A DNA stretch of 64,000 nt from JAXMEB01 sp046348545 (GCA_046348545.1 JAXMEB010000002.1:496001-560000), one strand, 5' to 3'; numbered from the stretch's first letter, positions 37,922 to 47,538 are shown. The notes: generated by a model from the sequence alone, not told the origin. Translations and numbers: made by a program.

Positions 37922-40900
37922 ATGAGGCGAGGGTTGCTGCTATTGGGTTGCTGCGTTGTTTCGGTCGTGAGAGCAGAGCCTGGGATAGTAGCGGATATGA
38001 GTGCGCCGAGTATACAACAACCGGATATTTTTGAGACACGACAGGGCGTTCCACAGATAGACATTCAAACTCCGAGTCCAGCGGGGGTTTCAAGAAATAC
38101 GTACGTTCAATTTGACATTGAGCAACGCGGTGCAATTTTAAACAATTCTGCTATCAACACGCACACACAATTATCAGGTGAGATTGCGGGTAATCCGCAT
38201 TTGTCGGGTGGTTCTGCGCGAGTGATATTGAATGAGGTCAATAGTTCTAAAGCGAGTGAATTGCGCGGGATGTTAGAAGTTGCGGGTAGTCGGGCGGATG
38301 TGGTGATAGCGAATCCATCTGGGATTATTTGCAATGGTTGTGGTGTGATTAATGCGCATCAGATGACGTATACAACGGGTCGACCACAGTTTGATGAAGT
38401 GGGTCATATTCGCGGCTATGGCGTTAAAGAGGGATTGGTCGACGTTGGTGAGCAAGGGATTGATGCGCGAGATTCGGATTATACGACGATTATTTCACGC
38501 GCGGTTGAGATTAATGGTGCGATACATGCGAAAGACATTTACGCAAAGATTGGGGCGACGGAAGATGGGGTAGGGCCTGCGCCGAAAGTGGCCATCGACG
38601 TGAAATCGCTGGGTGGGATGTATGCGAATGAAATATTTTTGGTGGGCACTGAAGCGGGTGTGGGTGTACGGAATGCAGGCGAGATAGGAGCAGGGCCTGG
38701 GGGATTTGTTATCACAGTGGATGGTCGAATTGAGAATAAGGGTTCGATTCAGTCTGCTGGAGAAGCGGTGGTTGCGGCTCGAGACATTTACAACGCAGAT
38801 GGGGCTGTGCTGGACAGTAAGAAGCAAATGATTTTATCGGGTCCATTGGATGAGTTGGGTCATATTACGGGTCGAGCTGAGCGTGTTTTGAATGAAAGCG
38901 GCGACATTAAATCGGGCGAACGTTTAAAGATATCGGCAGAAGTGTTGGAGAATCGAGATATTCACTTTGAAACGAAAGTGGTGTCCTTGCCGACTGAGAC
39001 AGGGGTGCATTATTACGTTGAAGGCGATAGCACGGCATACGACAAAATGCCTGTACATTTTTTGCCGGGGCGAGCGAGGACGCAGCGAGCGTTCGCGAAG
39101 CATGTGACGGAAACGGCGATAGCCGAGTCGAAGCCAGCTAAATTTTTATCAGACGGTGAGATGTGGTTTGACTTGGGTCGTTTAGTCAATGATAAGGGGC
39201 AGGTGGTTTCAGCGGGGCCGATGATGGGAAGCATTGGAAGCTTGGCGAGCACTGAGGTGAAAGGCGAGCGAGTTGAGCACAGTAACTTTAATACCTTTAC
39301 CATAGATAGAAATGAAAAGAGGCGGTATTGGGACCCTGAAGATTATGTTGCGAAGACGACCTTCACCTTGCCGACTTCTTACATCAGTTCAAATGGCAAG
39401 GTTGCGGGTCCTGCATTGATATCGAGTGGTGGGGCGAGTCATTTGACGGTAGCGGGTGATGTTCATAATCAAGGGACTTGGCTTGTTGATGAGCTGACGC
39501 TGAGAGCGAATGGGATATTAAACGAGTCGGGTGTGATGGATGGTCGTCGATTAGATTTATCGGTGGCTGAAGACTTTAAGGTATTGGGCGGGCAGCTAAC
39601 GGGTGGCGAATTATTAAAAGTGTTTGCAGGTCGCGATGTGTTGGTCAGCTCCCAACTAAGTGCCTCGACCTATGCCACGGGTCAAACAACAAATCTTGCG
39701 GACGTCGCTAGCCTTTCGGTAGGAAATGGCAGTTTACAGCTCGAAGCTGGAAGGGACGCGATATTCAAGGGGGCTCAAGTGATGCAGGCTGGGGCGGGCA
39801 CTCTTGATGTAAAAGGCCGAGATATTTGTTTAGAAACCTTACAGATATCAAATGACCAGAGTCTAGATTACGAAGATGGCCATACACGTTCAGCGCATTA
39901 TGCTGAGGATATTGGTAATGCATTTTCGAGTGAAGGGGATGCGAACTTTAAGGCAGAAGGCGCTTTTCTGTTAAAAGCATCGAGCATTGATTCGGATAAT
40001 GACCTTAATATCACTGCAAAGACAGCACAGGTGGTTTCAGGCAAGGTGGTATCCAGCTTTGATGAACATCGAGAGACCCAACATAGAAATCTGTTTAACA
40101 AGACCAAAACGAAGACAGACGAGCAGGGTTATGGTTCTGATGCGATTCAGAGTGAGCTAGGGGCTAAGCGAATTAGGATGGATATTGCTGAGGATGCGCG
40201 TTTTGAGGGTGCAAAGGTGCATGCTGAAGAGCGTATTCAAGTCAAGGCGGAGAATTTGTATGTTGGGACGACGCAGAATGAATATCAATACCGTAAATCA
40301 GTTGAGAGCCAAGAAAGCGGGGTGATGGGGACGGGTCGTGGTGTGATGGTTGGGGAAGAGCGCATCAACGATAATTACGAGCGAGCCATCACGACGCAAG
40401 TAGGGAGTACGTTTACGACGGATAATGGGAATATTGATTTTCTGGTAAATAATCACTACAGCCAAGAGGGTAGTCATCTATCAGCGCCGAATGGGACGAC
40501 GCGGATTGAGGCGGCTTCAGAATCGATTATCTCAGCGACCGATAGTGATAGAGAACTTCATCATCATCAGGTGAAGCGCAGCGGGGTGATGTTGGGGGCA
40601 ACGAGCCCGGCTTATGATGCAGCGCGCAGCATGGATGAATCTTTCAAAAACTTGAAAACCGTAGACAACGATGGTCTAAAGGTATTAGCGGGCATCAATA
40701 TTGCGACGCAGGCTGCTAACCTGAATGAAATGGGGCAAGGGATTCAGACGGCTTGGAAAACAGACGGTGAGATGCCGTTGGATTCAGTGGTAAAAGGGAC
40801 GGCAAACATTGGGGTTCAGATGTTTGAAGATTGGCGGGAAGTGGGAATCACCAAAGCCGTTCTACCGGTTATAGAGACGCATCGATTTGAGTTAGTGCTT

Positions 40901-42685
40901 CAGGGCAAAGGAAAAGACTCAGGGGCGGTGATGACGGGGGTACAGCTTAAGGCTAAAGAAGCGGATTTCGATATTGAAGGCGATTTGCATTTGAATGCGG
41001 CCACGAATGAACGCACGGAAGTAGCTTTGCATCGCAGCGAGATGGTTTCGTTGGGTGCATCCGTCGGATTACAGGGTAAGGTGAGCATCACCGGGCAAGG
41101 TTCTCAGCAGCGAACCGATGTGAATTCAGTAGACCTGACACACACCTCAACGCATTTTGATATCGGGGCTTTTAATCTGAAAACCGGCGGTGATGTCACG
41201 TTAAACGGTGCGTTAGTCGATGCTAAACACCTTCAAGCGAAGATTGGTGGTGATTTAGAGGTGACGAGCTTACAAGACCGAAGCACGTATACGAGTCAAG
41301 ACAAGCAACTGCAATTTAGTTTTTCCATCCCCATTGAAGCGGGCGTAGCTAAAGCGAATGCAGCGAAGAATCAAAATACGCTCGATTACCATCAAAACAC
41401 CGTCACCGACCAGAGTGGATTTCAAATTGGGGAAGAGGGTTCTCATGTTGAAGTTCAAGGGCATACGATTTTCACAGGCGCTATCTTTGATGTCGCGTTA
41501 TCAGCCATTAGCGCGGGATTACATTATTTCAGTACGGGTACTTTAAGCACGCAAGATATTCAAAACGAAGCCTCTGCTCATGCGAGCGCCAAAGGCTTTA
41601 GTCTAAGCGAAGATATGGTCACCCAAGGTGCTTATGGCACCACCAAAGCCCTTGCTAAGAATACCCTGCTCAACGCCAACCTCTCTGAGAGCGACCAATC
41701 CCTCACTCGCACCGCCCTGAGTGAAGGGGAATATCACATCACCAATGAAGCTGAGCAACTAGGGCGTACGGGCCAAACCGCAGAGCAAACTATTGAGAAC
41801 TTGAATCACGATATCAGCAATGCGCACACTCCGCTCAAATCACTCAATCCCAGCCAACTTGCAGAGGAAACCAAAGCCATGCAAGCTATCAAACAAGATG
41901 CCTACGAGATCGTCAAACATCATGCCGATGCGGCGTATGAGCGGAGTAAGACTTCTAATCAGCATGATGTCACTAAAGATGAAAATGGAAAGCCCACGGC
42001 AACCCCAATGCTTGCTCAAGAAGAATCTCCTACTATTGGTTCAGATGGTAAGGCGCATGTGGCCACAAATGGGATTTATAATAACTTAGAGGCTGCAACC
42101 AAGTACGCTGAGCAACATAATCTTGCCGATCAAACAGTGAGATTGATTCATATCCCTGAAGCAGAGTCGGCATTGGGAGAGTTGATGTTGGCGGGATATC
42201 AGAAATTTTTAGAAAGTGACTTCTTTGGATTAACCCAAGCGACAGAGGATATTAAGTCTTTACTGTTAGATCATGGCCAAGAGGGAGTTCATCTTTCTGG
42301 CCACAGCCGAGGTTCGTTAACGATTGGAAATGCGTTAGAGTCTTTAGCAAAACTTCCTGATGCAAAAGGGATGCTTAAAGGCACGACGATTGATTTTTTT
42401 GGGCCAGCATACAATGCAGAAAAGGCTGATAAGCTCCTGGCTTATTTACAAGATCGGGATAGTATTACTGATCCAGAGGAAAGAGCTAGAATGGTGATCA
42501 AGATGGAGAATCATTTCCTAGATCCAATCGGCAGATGGGTTGGCGGTAATCCGGGGACGGGTGGTGTGATACCAAAAGGTGAAAACATGATTACAGTGGT
42601 CTTGAAAGCTGCATCGGGTCGTGCTAATACAAGTCATAATTGTTATGGGAAAGCCGAGGATAGAGCTTGCAAGGTGCTTTGGTGA
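37922..42685 (+). CDS. Filamentous haemagglutinin/TpsA-like protein with C-terminal lipase-type module
   Basis: This is a secreted two-partner-secretion exoprotein of 1587 residues, starting at the ATG at 37922 with AGGA upstream. A signal peptide (to about residue 21, VVRAEP) leads into the TPS haemagglutination domain, with GVPQIDIQTPSPAGVSRN, the NPHL-type motif and VIANPSGIICNGCG. The middle is beta-helical. After about residue 1210 a region with AISAGLHYFSTG precedes a non-repetitive C-terminus. That tail holds a GHSRG motif with Ser1462 (VHLSGHSRGSL), the nucleophile elbow of alpha/beta-hydrolases, which suggests a lipase/phospholipase toxin. No TpsB outer-membrane partner is in the window. 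A likely immunity lipoprotein follows directly. Confidence 0.88.
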   Translation: MRRGLLLLGCCVVSVVRAEPGIVADMSAPSIQQPDIFETRQGVPQIDIQTPSPAGVSRNTYVQFDIEQRGAILNNSAINTHTQLSGEIAGNPHLSGGSARVILNEVNSSKASELRGMLEVAGSRADVVIANPSGIICNGCGVINAHQMTYTTGRPQFDEVGHIRGYGVKEGLVDVGEQGIDARDSDYTTIISRAVEINGAIHAKDIYAKIGATEDGVGPAPKVAIDVKSLGGMYANEIFLVGTEAGVGVRNAGEIGAGPGGFVITVDGRIENKGSIQSAGEAVVAARDIYNADGAVLDSKKQMILSGPLDELGHITGRAERVLNESGDIKSGERLKISAEVLENRDIHFETKVVSLPTETGVHYYVEGDSTAYDKMPVHFLPGRARTQRAFAKHVTETAIAESKPAKFLSDGEMWFDLGRLVNDKGQVVSAGPMMGSIGSLASTEVKGERVEHSNFNTFTIDRNEKRRYWDPEDYVAKTTFTLPTSYISSNGKVAGPALISSGGASHLTVAGDVHNQGTWLVDELTLRANGILNESGVMDGRRLDLSVAEDFKVLGGQLTGGELLKVFAGRDVLVSSQLSASTYATGQTTNLADVASLSVGNGSLQLEAGRDAIFKGAQVMQAGAGTLDVKGRDICLETLQISNDQSLDYEDGHTRSAHYAEDIGNAFSSEGDANFKAEGAFLLKASSIDSDNDLNITAKTAQVVSGKVVSSFDEHRETQHRNLFNKTKTKTDEQGYGSDAIQSELGAKRIRMDIAEDARFEGAKVHAEERIQVKAENLYVGTTQNEYQYRKSVESQESGVMGTGRGVMVGEERINDNYERAITTQVGSTFTTDNGNIDFLVNNHYSQEGSHLSAPNGTTRIEAASESIISATDSDRELHHHQVKRSGVMLGATSPAYDAARSMDESFKNLKTVDNDGLKVLAGINIATQAANLNEMGQGIQTAWKTDGEMPLDSVVKGTANIGVQMFEDWREVGITKAVLPVIETHRFELVLQGKGKDSGAVMTGVQLKAKEADFDIEGDLHLNAATNERTEVALHRSEMVSLGASVGLQGKVSITGQGSQQRTDVNSVDLTHTSTHFDIGAFNLKTGGDVTLNGALVDAKHLQAKIGGDLEVTSLQDRSTYTSQDKQLQFSFSIPIEAGVAKANAAKNQNTLDYHQNTVTDQSGFQIGEEGSHVEVQGHTIFTGAIFDVALSAISAGLHYFSTGTLSTQDIQNEASAHASAKGFSLSEDMVTQGAYGTTKALAKNTLLNANLSESDQSLTRTALSEGEYHITNEAEQLGRTGQTAEQTIENLNHDISNAHTPLKSLNPSQLAEETKAMQAIKQDAYEIVKHHADAAYERSKTSNQHDVTKDENGKPTATPMLAQEESPTIGSDGKAHVATNGIYNNLEAATKYAEQHNLADQTVRLIHIPEAESALGELMLAGYQKFLESDFFGLTQATEDIKSLLLDHGQEGVHLSGHSRGSLTIGNALESLAKLPDAKGMLKGTTIDFFGPAYNAEKADKLLAYLQDRDSITDPEERARMVIKMENHFLDPIGRWVGGNPGTGGVIPKGENMITVVLKAASGRANTSHNCYGKAEDRACKVLW

Positions 42686-43047
42686 TTCTCTTGCGTTGTA
42701 ATTTTCTCTTGCGTTGTAATTTTATAGTCATTATATTTTTTATTTTATTTTTGTCCGCTTGTCGGAGTGCATTTCAGCCTCCACCAGATGCATATCAGCA
42801 CTGGATGCGCAAGAACACCTCAAAAGAAGATACAGAAAGGATTCTTTTAGAATGTGGATATCCGTCTGTTCGTGGAGAAGGATTAAAAGCTACTGACAAT
42901 GAGGTAGCTTTAATGCATATATGTATGGAAGCAAGAGGTTTTAAATATCAGGGTGAATATGGGCCATACTGTAAATTTTACCCCAATCTCCCTGCCTGTG
43001 TCGAAGCGAGGGAAGAGGCTGCTAAGAAATCAAACAAAGGGAATTGA
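42682..43047 (+). CDS. Small lipoprotein, candidate immunity protein for the haemagglutinin lipase
   Basis: I start at the GTG at 42682, which overlaps the haemagglutinin TGA (GTGA) and has AAGG 7 bases before it; an upstream TTG is possible. The 121-residue product has a hydrophobic leader ending in a lipobox LSAC, so the mature part is anchored in the outer or inner membrane facing the periplasm. It carries SAFQPP, LLECGYPS, NEVALMHIC and FYPNLPACVEAR, with several conserved cysteines. A paralogue lies at 49301. Lipoproteins that bind and neutralise phospholipase toxins are known for type VI Tle effectors; that role here is inference from position and topology. Confidence 0.75.
   Translation: MILLRCNFLLRCNFIVIIFFILFLSACRSAFQPPPDAYQHWMRKNTSKEDTERILLECGYPSVRGEGLKATDNEVALMHICMEARGFKYQGEYGPYCKFYPNLPACVEAREEAAKKSNKGN
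42688..42723 (+). repeat. Tandem 18-bp duplication in the lipoprotein leader
   Basis: The unit CTCTTGCGTTGTAATTTT occurs twice head to tail. It doubles LLRCNF in the signal peptide without changing the frame, a recent slippage duplication that may vary between strains. Confidence 0.9.
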
Positions 43048-43051
43048 TACC

Positions 43052-44192
43052 AGTCAAGGCGGAGAATTTGCATGTTGGGACGGCGCAGAATGAATATCAA
43101 TACCGTAAATCAGTTGAGAGCCAAGAAAGCGGGGTGATGTTGGGGGCAACGAGCCCGGCTTATGATGCAGCGCGCAGCATGGATGAATCTTTCAAAAACT
43201 TGAAAACCGTAGACAACGATGGTCTAAAGGTATTAGCGGGCATCAATATTGCGACGCAGGCTGCTAACCTGAATGAAATGGGGCAAGGGATTCAGACGGC
43301 TTGGAAAACAGACGGTGAGATGCCGTTGGATTCAGTGGTAAAAGGGACCGCAAACATTGGGGTTCAGATGTTTGAAGACTGGCGGGAAGTGGAAATCACC
43401 AAAGCCGTTCTACCGGTTATAGAGACGCATCGATTTGAGTTAGTGCTTCAGGGCAAAGGAAAAGACTCAGGGGCGGTGATGACGGGGGTACAGCTTAAGG
43501 CTAAAGAAGCGGATTTCGATATTGAAGGCGATTTGCATTTGAATGCGGCCACGAATGAACGCACGGAAGTAGCTTTGCATCGCAGCGAGATGGTTTCGTT
43601 GGGTGCATCCGTCGGATTACAGGGTAAGGTGAGCATCACCGGGCAAGGTTCTCAGCAGCGAACCGATGTGAATTCAGTAGACCTGACACACACCTCAACG
43701 CATTTTGATATCGGGGCTTTTAATCTGAAAACCGGCGGTGATGTCACGTTAAACGGTGCGTTAGTCGATGCTAAACACCTTCAAGCGAAGATTGGTGGTG
43801 ATTTAGAGGTGACGAGCTTACAAGACCGAAGCACGTATACGAGTCAAGACAAGCAACTGCAATTTAGTTTTTCCATCCCCATTGAAGCGGGCGTAGCTAA
43901 AGCGAATGCAGCGAAGAATCAAAATACGCTCGATTACCATCAAAACACCGTCACCGAGCAGAGTGGATTTCAAATTGGGGAAGAGGGTTCTCATGTTGAA
44001 GTTCAAGGGCATACGATTTTCACAGGCGCTATCTTTGATGTCGCGTTATCAGCCATTAGCGCGGGATTACATTATTTCAGTACGGGTACTTTAAGCACGC
44101 AAGATATTCAAAACGAAGCCTCTGCTCATGCGAGCGCCAAAGGCTTTTCATTCAGACTAGCCAAGTCGATACCCTGTCATCAGCTAGATTAA
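43052..44192 (+). pseudogene. Truncated second copy of the haemagglutinin core
   Basis: Bases 43052-44147 repeat the haemagglutinin gene segment from about 40240 to 41604 with only a handful of substitutions (for example Gly to Glu in WREVEITK). The copy has no signal peptide or TPS domain and begins in mid-gene. It lacks 264 bases (88 codons) relative to the parent. The deletion ends fall at two AGCGGGGTGATG repeats (40316-40327 and 40580-40591 in the parent), so it arose by recombination between 12-bp direct repeats. Homology stops within AAGGCTTT. An open frame runs 17 codons or so further and then ends. It may serve as a recombination donor rather than a gene. Confidence 0.85.
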
Positions 44193-44521
44193 GCTGTACA
44201 ACGCCAGATATGTTTACAACATCAAGCACTCAAAGTACTTTCAACAAGCTGAAAAAGGCTGTGCAATTGACTTCATTTGGAGGAGATGCCTATGCTTTTG
44301 GATGCCTGGCTGCGGGATATGTTGATCTGATTCTGGAAGCACAATTGAAATTTCATGATGTTGCTGCACTAATTCCAATTATACAAGGCGCAGGGGGGGG
44401 AAATATCAGATTGGCAGGGCAACCCAATTACCCCCTCGTTCAATGGGGAATGCCTATGTGCTTCAAACAAAATGTTACACCGGTTGGCACTTTCCACAAT
44501 TGTTTCCGTGAAAAATTATAA
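44148..44521 (+). pseudogene. Inositol-monophosphatase-family (HisN-like) gene remnant
   Basis: The frame read from about 44149 gives DTLSSARLSCTTPDMF, then TSFGGDAYAFGCLAAG and HDVAALIPIIQGAGG. These are the C-terminal motifs of HisN/inositol-phosphatase-like proteins (GGDxYAY, LKxxDxAALxPIIEGAGG). The 5' half is missing, cut off by the haemagglutinin copy. A run of eight G (44393-44400) shifts the frame. With seven G the next residues are EISDWQGNPITPSFNG, the expected continuation (family: DW-G-PL). The piece is therefore a broken fragment, carrying a +1 frameshift, or a phase-variable tract if expressed. Confidence 0.75.
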
Positions 44522-44646
44522 AAAAAACGAACAATTTAGAGAAATTTTTGGATTGCTGCATAAAACCATAATTTACACTCACGGTAATTTTTTTATTCGT
44601 GTAAAAGTGATAAAATCTGTTCGCGAATAATGTAAGGATATGGTGT

Positions 44647-45321
44647 ATGCAGCGCAAAAAAATAATTATATCTGCTTCTCTTCTGTGTGTAAGCATCATC
44701 CTAACGGGTTTTACTAATCTTTCAAAACCGATAGACTCTCCTCGACAACCGATACCAGGCAACCCCGATCCAGAAGCAGGCATTGTTGTTAGATTCGACA
44801 GTACGGCAGAGGATATCTTAGCTGACTCAAGTCAAAACATTAAATTTAATGTATCGTTGCTTTATGGCACAACTAAAATTCGATATCTGGATATTGACTT
44901 ATTTGACCAAAATCCCAAGCGCTTTAGAATAATAGATGATGCTTGCGGTTTTATAGCAGATGAAAGTTACTATGCTTCTGTATCTTTCGATAAAAATAAA
45001 GAGAATTGGTACGGGCTATATTTTGCTCCATTTTTACCTGGTTTTCCAAAAACAGAGTCAGAAATTAGACCTATTTTAGATAAGTGGATTTATTTTTTTA
45101 CCAAAAATGGTTGGAAGTCTAGGACTTCAGAATCAGAGATGAGTGAGCTGGAGCCCTATCAATTTCCCAAAAATGGAATACCTGACCGCTCAGTATATCA
45201 AACATTGAGCTGCAATGGTCATAAACTAGTTATGCTTGTGCATCCTGGTCAGAACAATACATTTTATATTCGCGTATTTATAGAAAACTACAGCCTTTTT
45301 GATGATAAGGTGCAAAAGTGA
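44647..45321 (+). CDS. Exported protein of unknown function, first gene of a coupled pair
   Basis: The 224-residue protein has a signal sequence (MQRKKIIISASLLCVSIILTG, no cysteine at the lipobox position because TGF follows). The mature part starts near a Pro-rich stretch (SPRQPIPGNPDPEAG). The ribosome site TAAGGA lies upstream. The rest is beta-strand-like with one Cys pair (DDACGF, TLSCNG). I do not recognise the family. The stop overlaps the GTG of the next gene (GTGA), so the two are co-translated. Placement inside the haemagglutinin/toxin island suggests a secreted immunity or accessory role, unproven. Confidence 0.65.
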   Translation: MQRKKIIISASLLCVSIILTGFTNLSKPIDSPRQPIPGNPDPEAGIVVRFDSTAEDILADSSQNIKFNVSLLYGTTKIRYLDIDLFDQNPKRFRIIDDACGFIADESYYASVSFDKNKENWYGLYFAPFLPGFPKTESEIRPILDKWIYFFTKNGWKSRTSESEMSELEPYQFPKNGIPDRSVYQTLSCNGHKLVMLVHPGQNNTFYIRVFIENYSLFDDKVQK

Positions 45322-47189
45322 TTGGGTCTGAGATATATAAGACATTTGAATCAAAAAAAGCGGAAGCAGAAATCTTTTTAGCTTCTTTTGGAAACGATAA
45401 CGTTAAGCGTAATGCAGCCATTAATAATGTATATTTGAAGCTTTACAAGGAAGATCCAACATTTATTTGGTTTGCAGCTGCTGTACTAGGATCTGAAAAA
45501 GTTGGCCAAAATTTGCAAACCACAATGGCTGGTAGTTTTGTGGAATTCAATACTCCAGACTTCGAATATTTACACAATCAATTGTCTGATGGAAATCAGA
45601 AGATATTCACTCACATGATATCTAGATATTTGACGTTCAAGGAAGTAGGTATGGATGGCTTAAACCACCTGAGGAATAGCAAATACGCAGATTTCTTTGG
45701 TGATGAAGTTACGTATAAGCTCTTCGAAGATCATAGCGTTAATTCTCATAGATTCGAAAACGTTGCCTTTGAATTAGGGTTATCAAAATATGATCCTAGA
45801 GTGATTGAGTACTTCATGTTGAATCAGAGCAATCTCAAGAACACCATACAGGAAACTGTCGACTTTATGAAAGTTGAACAGGGGGTGCTCCAAGACATGT
45901 ATACTGCTAAAGTAGTTGATATGTTAACAAACCCTTTATTTGTAAAAATTGGTGAGCAGCTAGGACTGACCGGTGTTCAAATCGACGGGGTCTTTTATTC
46001 TTTTGCAAAATCTGTACCTGATCCCGCAAATCAAGAACAGCGTGAAGAATACTTCACAAAACTGATTGAAACTGTGGGGCAGTTATATCAGGACGATACC
46101 AAGCTGTCTGATTTTTTGAGCTCTGTCGAGGTGGCTGCATTAAGAAGCATATTCAACACAAATCCTTATAAAGACTCACTTAAAACCGTAGGTGGAATTG
46201 CAGCAATAGATAAATTTGCAGCGTACAATAATTCATTTGAAGAAAAGGTAGATTCTTTTATAAGAGAAAATACCAATGAGGCGTATCTAGGATTTTATGG
46301 AATTGCAAGACCAGAAATTATTGAAGAAGTGTTGAGTCAGTCTGGTTTTGAGTTATCAGATCTTGATCTCAAGGCACTACTAAATTCGACCCATACAATA
46401 GCTCAATTTAATGATTCACATGACAATGCTGGAAGCTCATCTGTTGAAGAGGTTAATTTAGTTGAAGCAATGCTTCACCAAGATTTATATATATCGATGG
46501 ATCTAAGTGATACAAATTATCAAATCGTCCATCCTACAAGAGCGGATTTCAGAGCTTCGCCCTACTTTACAGCTGAAAATATGAATGGTTCAATTGTCCA
46601 CTGGGGAAAAGGAATCCCGTGGATGGCGCCATCTGCTGCAATTGTAGAGACGCCAAACGGAAAAATATTTTACTACGACATGTTTGGACTCACAAAAGGC
46701 ATCACTTTTCCTATGATGATTGATGCCTCAACAAACACGCTGCTTACAGTGCCAGTCGACAGAAATGGAAACTATTCCGATGGGAACACAATAGATATTA
46801 TTAAGCAAAATATTAATCTGTTTGGTGATACAGGCGATATTGTTAATAATAATGCTTTAAAATTGCAGATTATCAACAACATGGCCCATCAAGTGCCAGC
46901 GATGCACAATCAAGCTGCTCATCATGCAATTGCAAAACGATTAGATGATGTCAGAAAACTCAATCTGACGGATGTTATCAAAACTAGCGATGATTCAATT
47001 CAGGGGCTAGACAAGGCAGCTCTATCAAATATGACAATCTCAAATGCGTCTTTAGAAGAAGGCGGAAAGATGCGTTGCTTAGGATTTGATGGAAATACGG
47101 TCGAAGTAATCAACCCCCATGATGGAAATGGAGATAATATCCTTGAGATGTGCTTTCCCAAAAACGGCTATTATTGGGAGCAATTATAG
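45318..47189 (+). CDS. Large protein of unknown function coupled to the exported gene
   Basis: This is 623 residues from a GTG start that overlaps the preceding stop. It has no signal peptide or clear membrane segment. The N-terminal 330 residues look alpha-helical and contain RNAAINNVYLKLYKEDPTFIW and WFAAAVLGSEKVGQ (first string shortened to RNAAINNVYLKLY), with weak resemblance to DUF2515-type proteins. The C-terminal part (about 370-623) is different: APSAAIVETPNGKIFYYDMFG, key part IFYYDMFG, then HQVPAMHNQAAHHAIAKRL. It could be a polymorphic toxin or an effector, but nothing identifies an active site with confidence. Confidence 0.6.
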   Translation: MIGSEIYKTFESKKAEAEIFLASFGNDNVKRNAAINNVYLKLYKEDPTFIWFAAAVLGSEKVGQNLQTTMAGSFVEFNTPDFEYLHNQLSDGNQKIFTHMISRYLTFKEVGMDGLNHLRNSKYADFFGDEVTYKLFEDHSVNSHRFENVAFELGLSKYDPRVIEYFMLNQSNLKNTIQETVDFMKVEQGVLQDMYTAKVVDMLTNPLFVKIGEQLGLTGVQIDGVFYSFAKSVPDPANQEQREEYFTKLIETVGQLYQDDTKLSDFLSSVEVAALRSIFNTNPYKDSLKTVGGIAAIDKFAAYNNSFEEKVDSFIRENTNEAYLGFYGIARPEIIEEVLSQSGFELSDLDLKALLNSTHTIAQFNDSHDNAGSSSVEEVNLVEAMLHQDLYISMDLSDTNYQIVHPTRADFRASPYFTAENMNGSIVHWGKGIPWMAPSAAIVETPNGKIFYYDMFGLTKGITFPMMIDASTNTLLTVPVDRNGNYSDGNTIDIIKQNINLFGDTGDIVNNNALKLQIINNMAHQVPAMHNQAAHHAIAKRLDDVRKLNLTDVIKTSDDSIQGLDKAALSNMTISNASLEEGGKMRCLGFDGNTVEVINPHDGNGDNILEMCFPKNGYYWEQL

Positions 47190-47212
47190 CAGCCGGAGAA
47201 TGGAGATAGGTC

Positions 47213-47367
47213 ATGCGTGATGGAATTTTTTTTTAGAAATAAGCATTGCTCAACCGGACATTTCTATCTTGCCGCCACAAACATTAGGTAGACGGTTGAC
47301 TCTATATGAGGGTTATGATATGTTAACAGTAGGGCTAGTACCTCCGGTTTTTTTTTGTAAAAATTAA
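47213..47367 (+). pseudogene. Small ORF broken at a T9 tract
   Basis: ATG at 47213 has GGAGAT 8 bases upstream and starts MRDGIFF, then hits TAG inside a run of nine T (47225-47233). If the run were ten T the frame would continue as LEISIAQPDISILPPQTLG, then RRLTLYEGYDMLTVGL to a TAA at 47365, 51 residues in all. The downstream frame looks coding but no family is recognised. It is 23 bases after the 623-residue gene. It may be a decayed or phase-variable small gene, or a base-calling error. Confidence 0.35.
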
Positions 47368-47538
47368 GGTAAACTATAATACACATGCCATATGCTATTC
47401 CTTTCTTAGACAATACTTATCATTATTTTGCCCTCAATCCTGACATCTAAACCTCGTCGATATAATACATTTCATAATACAGACAATGCGTTGAAGTGCG
47501 TTTGCTCTAAATATCCATAAATACATTGAGGAAATAAG
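47368..47538. other. Non-coding stretch before the 80-residue gene
   Basis: This AT-rich stretch contains two TATAAT-like boxes (near 47376 and 47460), either of which could drive the small gene at 47539. No -35 fits well. No hairpin or further gene was seen. Confidence 0.35.

Noticed and set aside
38495..38827. Minus-strand frame of 110 codons inside the haemagglutinin
   Set aside because: It is a shadow of the haemagglutinin reading frame with no start signal; the repeat-rich coding strand produces long antisense frames.
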